A stretch of 64,000 nt of DNA from Lojkania enalia (Eukaryota; Ascomycota; Dothideomycetes; Pleosporales). The notes beneath the pieces are model-generated. The model worked only from the letters and a program-made list of their open reading frames with translations. It searched no databases and was not told the origin of the DNA. The position numbers were made by a program, and so were the translations under genes. Where the stretch lies: the NCBI GenBank assembly GCA_010094045.1, contig ML986596.1:461055-525054 (forward strand). Reading direction: 5' to 3'. Of the stretch, positions 58,726 through 64,000 are shown piece by piece; the stretch's first letter is position 1; the number at the start of each line of letters is the position of its first letter.

Positions 58726-61700
58726 TTAAGGTTGGCACCCCTTACACTCGTCATCACAACCAGACTCACCCTTCAGCAATAACGTTGCTATACATGTGTC
58801 TGTTCCATCCTCGCAATTCGTCGGGGTGCAAGTACACTGCGTTTCGGTACGATCTCCTTCGCTATTAATTGTCAGTGTCTGTTTGTTTATTACATTATGA
58901 CTTAAACTTACTATGGCTCGCAAGTATATTCAACGGCAGGTGATGATGAGGTGGGAACTGCCGAAGAAGTTTTTGAAAGGATGGTCGTTACGAGTGTTGT
59001 TGGATCTGAAGGCTTCGGGCTAAGTGTTGATGTCGTGGGATCACTGGATGAAGACGGCGGTTCCAGTGTTAATAATTCGGAGCTAGATGCCGGTATCGAT
59101 GTTGGATCTACTTCAGAAACTGTCGCGGAATTGGGTTCGTCTGATTTGGAAGCACTCTGGCTCGTCAGCACACCAGAACTTGATGCAGAGACGGTTCCAC
59201 TAGAAATTGGACATGACCCTCCATCCTGCCTCTTGAGCAAGTCCCAGTATTCTATCAGATCCCGTTCTTCTAGATGGGTAATCTGGTCTCTCCCCAGAAT
59301 CCTTTTTGCTTTGGGATTTGCGGCTGGCGCTGGCGCGGCGGCTAACAGCTGATTTGGAAATGCGTCCCAGTAATCGCGGTAACGGTATAGTGGATTATCT
59401 TCGACCCAGATTTCCAACTGCGCAATTTGCCTATCACACTGCCCCTCAACTTGAACCAAGGCTTGTACAGGGTCATATTGTACAAGTACTTTTCCCCATG
59501 GATGGGCGAAAACGTTAGCTTGGCCCGGATATCCGTCATTTGCCCAGCGGGGAATGTACGAAACGGTCACCGTGTCTTCTCTCCCAAGGATGTCTTTTAA
59601 TTCATCCTTTATTTTCCCAACTTCGGAAGGAAAATTTAGATCGTCGGACGCTGGGTTGGCCACACCACGTCGATTTGGCGTAACAATAAATGCGCGAACC
59701 TTGTTCTCCACGGTATTCTCGAAATCTCCCCCGACTCCTGTAAAGGCCGCAATACCCTCCTGGATTCCGGCCCCGCCATTGCGTAGTGGGTCAAGGATAT
59801 GTGGACGCACGTTATTGGGGTCTTGGAATGAAGGCACTTCCCAGAAATGAGACATCCACATGCGCTTTCGAGAAACGACAATAACAGATGTGCAACCGTA
59901 GAGATTAACGACAGCCCAACTGTCAGGTGTATTTCCTAGAGGAAATGTGAAAGCTGTCGAGATTACATCACCCTGGCCGTGAGCTAAACGGTTTGCTAGT
60001 GTGACTTGGCCTCTGATCCAACCGTTGATATCGCCTTGCCAAACAGCATCTTCTGGATGAGGTAGAGCTCGCTTGCGAGGATTCTGACTCGGGGTCCCAG
60101 TTTCTTGTGCGCGTGCTTGAACATTCACGTCTCCAGGCAAAGTGGTCTCTGGCGGTAGAAAGAGACGACCATTAGGGGCGGTTGAGTAAGCCTTTAGATC
60201 AACGCCCGTGGGTTGTGGTGGAGCGTCGTTGTTTGCGCATTCGGTGGCTTCGGGCGAGCAAAGCCTTGATACGGAAGAAGTGGAAGTTACAGTGGAGGTT
60301 GATGTTACGCCTGTAGCACTACATCGAGTAATAGGCGCCCCGCAGACAGTTTGGCAAGACTCACCGTCTGCTTGTCGTTTGGCTCCGCCGACAGTTGTAA
60401 CTGCAGTCGCGGTACAGGCAACGCTGCAATCACTTGCTGTCTGCAAAGTGCAAGAGGAACTTGAGGATGACGGAGATGATTTAGACGAATTGTTTTCCTC
60501 CGTAGAGCTCTTCTCGTCCGAGATGGAAGCTGATGGGTTTTGTTGATCGTTGGGGTCAACATTGTTAAGGGCATCTACCATGGGCTTGAGTTCGTTTGTG
60601 AGAGTTTCAACGGTATCTGTGGTTCCTTTGTCGATATTGTCCTTCAATTTATTTGTGTCATCGATGATACAAGTAACCAGGTTGAACACAGTTTTAAATA
60701 AGCCATCAAGAAATGCCCTCTTATATAGCCTATGTATAGTAGGTGCATCGACCTCTCGTCGCCGTTTCGATTGGCTATTACTGCATGGTTCCAATGGATC
60801 AGTAGGCTTAGGAAGTTTAGCGAGAAAGTCAGATGCTTTAGGAAGAATATTATCGAGCTCGTCATTGACTTCTGTAGCTTTAGGGGGCTCTGGATTGTCA
60901 ATCCATTCCTGGATATGTGGGAATACGCCTATGATAATTGTTGAGAGATCAGATGCGCTTGTCTGAATCTCAGTTCCAGTTGTATCAAGGGTGGTGGTTC
61001 CCGGAGGAGGAGTAATCCCTGATGGAAGGACAACTGCGTCAGTACTAGATGGGGCTGTTGTTATTGGGCCTGTGCTTGCTACTGATGATTCAACTGAAGC
61101 AGTTTGAGATGCACTTTCAGATGCTCCACCTCCCGTGTCGGATCCCAGAATTGATGAAATCGTTTCGCTTTCGCCTGAAGTCGGGGGAGGCGCGGAGGAG
61201 GGAATTGGAGAAGATGCAGGAGGAGGAACTTGAGAGCTATTCAAAATAGTAGATCCTAACGAGGTGATAGTACTAGATAAGTCGGTGGAAGGTAACCCCG
61301 TGCCTTGTGAGGACAAGCCAGTAGATGGCAATGGGACTGAGACTGACGTGGACAAGCTTGCCTCTGAAGCGGAGCTAGATGCTGGAGCAGTATTTTGCGA
61401 AGCATCTGTACTTGATGGAATGGTTGAGATGAAGCTTGTTCCACCGGCGCTTGATTGTTCTGTATTACCCCCGGGAGGAGATGAAGTTTCAACTCCAGGT
61501 GGGATAGAGGATGAAGAAGAAAAAAGTGTTGCCTCAGATTGGCTTGAAAGAACCCCTGTCCCGGTCCCACTCAGAAGCTCCGTGCTATTTCCAGCAGGAA
61601 AAGGGGCAGTGGATGATTGAAAGATTGAATTTTCGGACGACTGTCCAGCGTTTTGTCCATTGATTAGGAGTGCCTGGCTTTGAAACAGAAGGATAAAAAA

Positions 61701-61730
61701 TGTTTTCATGTCGAATGATATCGTTACCAT
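58726..61730 (-). CDS. Large secreted mucin-like protein with a central Cys/His domain
   Basis: Exons 61730..58912 and 58861..58726 give 984 aa. A signal peptide follows either the first ATG or the one at 61709 (MKTFFILLFQSQALLING). Residues about 30-290 are a Ser/Thr/Pro-rich, O-glycosylation-type stalk. A helical stretch (residues about 330-400), a Cys-rich block, and a globular domain at about 540-780 follow. The domain contains VVNLYGCTSVIVVSRKRMWM then SHFWEVPSF (Cys613, His628). A second Ser/Thr stalk and a Cys-rich C-terminus with eight Cys, reached by splicing, end the protein. Several dibasic sites (KRRR, YKR, AKR, RKR, LKR) would allow Kex2 processing between modules. It is probably a wall or extracellular protein. 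I cannot name the globular domain with certainty; a deamidase-like fold is discussed in findings. Confidence 0.85.
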
Positions 61731-62736
61731 AGTAGTTTAGAAATGGAGTGTTCGAAACTGAGGCAGGGTAGGGTAATCCAGCAGTAAACCTTGGTGTCCT
61801 ATGACATTTTATATCTATCACTATCGCATAGTTAAATCAATCTTGCCAGCTGTCTGATTACAACGTGCAATGCATTGTACTACTATTGCTGTCCATATTC
61901 TGTGTGCTTTCTTTCAAGCCAACGACTCGAGCACTTTTATTGCAGACAATCCGATTACCATGTTTCGAGTCCTTCGTTTCAATCTCCACTCCATTGCGCG
62001 TTGGATGCCCCTAGCAGGGAGTTTGTCGTACTAACTAATAATAGAAACTAGGAGGCTGTCAGGCATTGAAACGTTTCGAAGCGGTATAATGCTCCGTAAC
62101 CCGACTAGCTTTTCTAGTGCTGGTTTGTTCCTTAAAATGACGATAGAAGCAATATTTGTTAATCTCGCAGTATTTTGCACATATATACCTCGCTTTTGTC
62201 TTTTAACAATATCATTTGCCACGGTCTCGTTAGGACTAGTGCTGGAAATGAAGGCTTCGGTATCTGCAACATGTCTCTTCCCGAATGCATCTCAATCATG
62301 ACGCCTTACCGTTAAGACGTAGTCTATCAGAATGCAATTTCATCATGACACAATTTTTCTAAGGCTTTTCTAGAAACTCTCTTAAGACTTAACGCCCTAC
62401 TTTTTATGGTTACGACTTGTTTGCGCAGTCCAAGTACCGGAACTCAACAATTTCCCCACTAGGATGCAGTTTGGGGGGCCTTATCTCAGAAGTTAATACA
62501 ATTCTCAGTAATCGCATTAGATTTACTACCATGAGGGAAAGCGTTGCGTGCCTGTGCAACAAGAAATCGCCGAAGGATGGGTTGCATGAATACAAGTCTG
62601 CGGGACGCCTGAGACGAGATTATCCGCTAAGCCCTTTTGGTAAATCATGCTGATTCTACCTAATTGACACTGAAAATAGCCAACCAGGCTTTTTCGCTCA
62701 AGTTTCAATATCATACCGCTCTAGACTATTAAAAAA
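61731..62736. other. Promoter of mucin-like gene and spacer
   Basis: 1.0 kb. The left end is the mucin-like gene promoter. The rest is AT-rich with no supported feature. Confidence 0.45.
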
Positions 62737-63819
62737 ATGCCTCTGCAACTGTCTCCAGACTTGGAGCCAAGCGCAACATACACTCGAGTGCTCAACCCAA
62801 ACGATCCGACGCTCCGTTCATCTCTAACAGCGTATAAGACAAACGATGACCAGTTAGTAACCCAAATGGCAGAAAATGTAAGCAGGAATAATGGAAGCCT
62901 CACTTTTAGTCTTAATAACGCTATTTCAGCTGCCCATCTCGATATTACCTGCACCCTTTTACCCGTCAGTATAAAATAGGATGCTCAAACAATTCACCAA
63001 GCCTTAGCATCATTATCGGTATTAAAGCTTCTTGTTGAATCCGGGTTTGATGTTAATGACCCTCTACCGGAGGGTCATGCTCTTCATCCGTTCGTTCTCT
63101 CCCTCTATGTTGTCACGATGCTAGAGGGTAGAATTGGCAGCCAAAAGTGATTTGGATTGATGGGTATTGGGGGTCTATATATATGTAGGAGAGACGCGTA
63201 AGCACTAGGCTATGATAAGACGAGGCTGCACAAACAACGTATGTTCTCCATGCCCCTCACATCTCCTAGTTCGATCATCATACGAAACGGCGAGCCGCTA
63301 ATAAGATACCTATTCGAAAAAGGTGCAAACCCTATTATGGGCCCTCGGTTAACCCCTAGGACTTGATTCCAAGGAAAATCTGTCCTATACAAAACTCCGG
63401 AGCCTCGCTCAACACCTGTACTCACATTTCCACGACCGAGATATTTGCTCTTCTGCCCTCACAGAGCTAAAATTGAGAATGCAATTCCACTTCATTAAGC
63501 TGTGGATGTTAGGTAGAATATGCTTCCCGGTGAAAGAATTCTAATGGAGTTCCCGGCTGTAATTTGGTGCGATATCAACGAAATTGATGACATGATCAAG
63601 ATAAGAGATTTCGAATAAGTACAGCATGGAACGCTGTTGCAGTATGCAATTATTTGGGGAAGGCTTGAGGAAGCAAAGCGGTTATTGGAGCATGGATTGG
63701 ACCCTGACAAGTTACTACCGACTGGGACAACAACAAGGAAATATCTAGGGGGAAGAGGCAATATAGAGACATTAGTGAGTAGGAGTAGGATTAGAATGAG
63801 GGGGAAACATAGGGGTTAA
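62737..63819 (+). pseudogene. Ankyrin-repeat protein remnant
   Basis: From the ATG at 62737 (MPLQLSPDLEPSATYTRVLN) a frame runs 80 codons to TAG at 62977. Ankyrin-like pieces continue in shifted frames: ASLSVLKLLVESGFDVNDPL (about 63.0 kb), NGEPLIRYLFEKGANPIMGP (about 63.3 kb) and GTLLQYAIIWGRLEEAKRLL followed by EHGLDPDK (about 63.65 kb). The L-L-x-x-G-A/L-D-x-N/D consensus identifies the repeats. A fragment related to the BCS1-like pseudogene interrupts the series at 63099..63195. The final frame ends at 63817-63819. Ankyrin repeats mediate protein contacts; no intact product is possible from this copy. Confidence 0.6.
63099..63195 (+). repeat. Diverged duplicate, copy B (inside ankyrin remnant)
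   Basis: Matches 44212..44310 in the same orientation with shared blocks GGCAGCCAAAAGT and GGGTCTATATATA. Here it has no coding context of its own and splits ankyrin-coding pieces, so it looks inserted. Confidence 0.5.
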
Positions 63820-64000
63820 ATATGGAAAAATTAAGAAATATAGCCCTGATATGTGCCTTTGTGTGAGTATTCTGTCAGAGCTGGCTAGCTCTGATGAGGG
63901 TTGGAAAAACTGCGTCTATTGACTAGAAATGCGAGACATGCTACATATATATCCCTGGACCTGCCAAGGGGCTAACTGTAAATAGCTTAGCCGTAACACA
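63820..64000. other. Right window edge, nothing recognised
   Basis: 181 bp after the ankyrin remnant without a supported feature. Confidence 0.4.

Noticed and set aside
1..64000. tRNA, rRNA, CRISPR array, intact transposon or autonomous mobile element
   Set aside because: None recognised on either strand by reading; very diverged elements could be missed without a search.

Overview
This is nuclear DNA of a filamentous ascomycete (Pezizomycotina). Genes carry many short introns (about 44-80 nt) with fungal donor, branch and acceptor motifs, and the gene families are typical of that group: highly reducing polyketide synthase, NB-ARC/TPR receptor, HET protein, PTH11-like rhodopsin proteins, CFEM protein and the septation kinase SepH. 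I cannot name the species; a plant- or soil-associated Leotiomycetes-like fungus is only a guess. All exon structures were worked out by hand from splice signals, phase and family conservation.

Layout. 1-950: 5' part of a lipoate-protein ligase that runs off the left edge. 2.4-9.7 kb: a stand-alone SesB-like alpha/beta-hydrolase, a CYP52-like P450, and a large NLR-like protein (hydrolase domain, NB-ARC, TPR). Its hydrolase domain has lost the nucleophile serine that the neighbouring paralogue keeps. 10.4-29.4 kb: a probable biosynthetic gene cluster with a nine-exon HR-PKS (KS-AT-DH-MT-ER-KR-ACP, about 2602 aa), two FAD monooxygenases, a rhodopsin-like membrane protein, a second P450 and an O-methyltransferase. 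The P450 and methyltransferase are divergent from a 288-bp promoter. 29.8-31.9 kb: a HET-domain gene. 32-46 kb: a gene-poor decayed zone with broken MYND, ankyrin/STAND, BCS1-like AAA and secreted-protein genes, plus one intact eight-cysteine secreted protein and one intact CFEM membrane protein. 46.6-57.5 kb: a short-chain dehydrogenase, a second PTH11-like protein and the conserved kinase SepH. 58.7-61.7 kb: a large mucin-like secreted protein. 62.7-63.8 kb: an ankyrin remnant.

How it fits together. The PKS would build a methylated, reduced polyketide. The two FAD enzymes, the P450 and the O-methyltransferase would oxidise and methylate it. No cluster transcription factor or transporter is visible. 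Allorecognition-type genes (NLR, HET) flank the cluster. Conserved genes (lipoate ligase, SepH) enclose the variable interior, so the window reads as an accessory island between core genes.

The most unusual observations are: (1) the hydrolase/NLR pair with intact versus missing nucleophile; (2) a Cys-His pair spaced 15 residues apart inside the mucin-like protein, reminiscent of the CNF/CheD deamidase fold; (3) a secreted-protein pseudogene whose three internal stops all fit CpA-to-TpA (RIP-type) mutation; (4) three GC-AG introns sharing the same GCAAGT donor.
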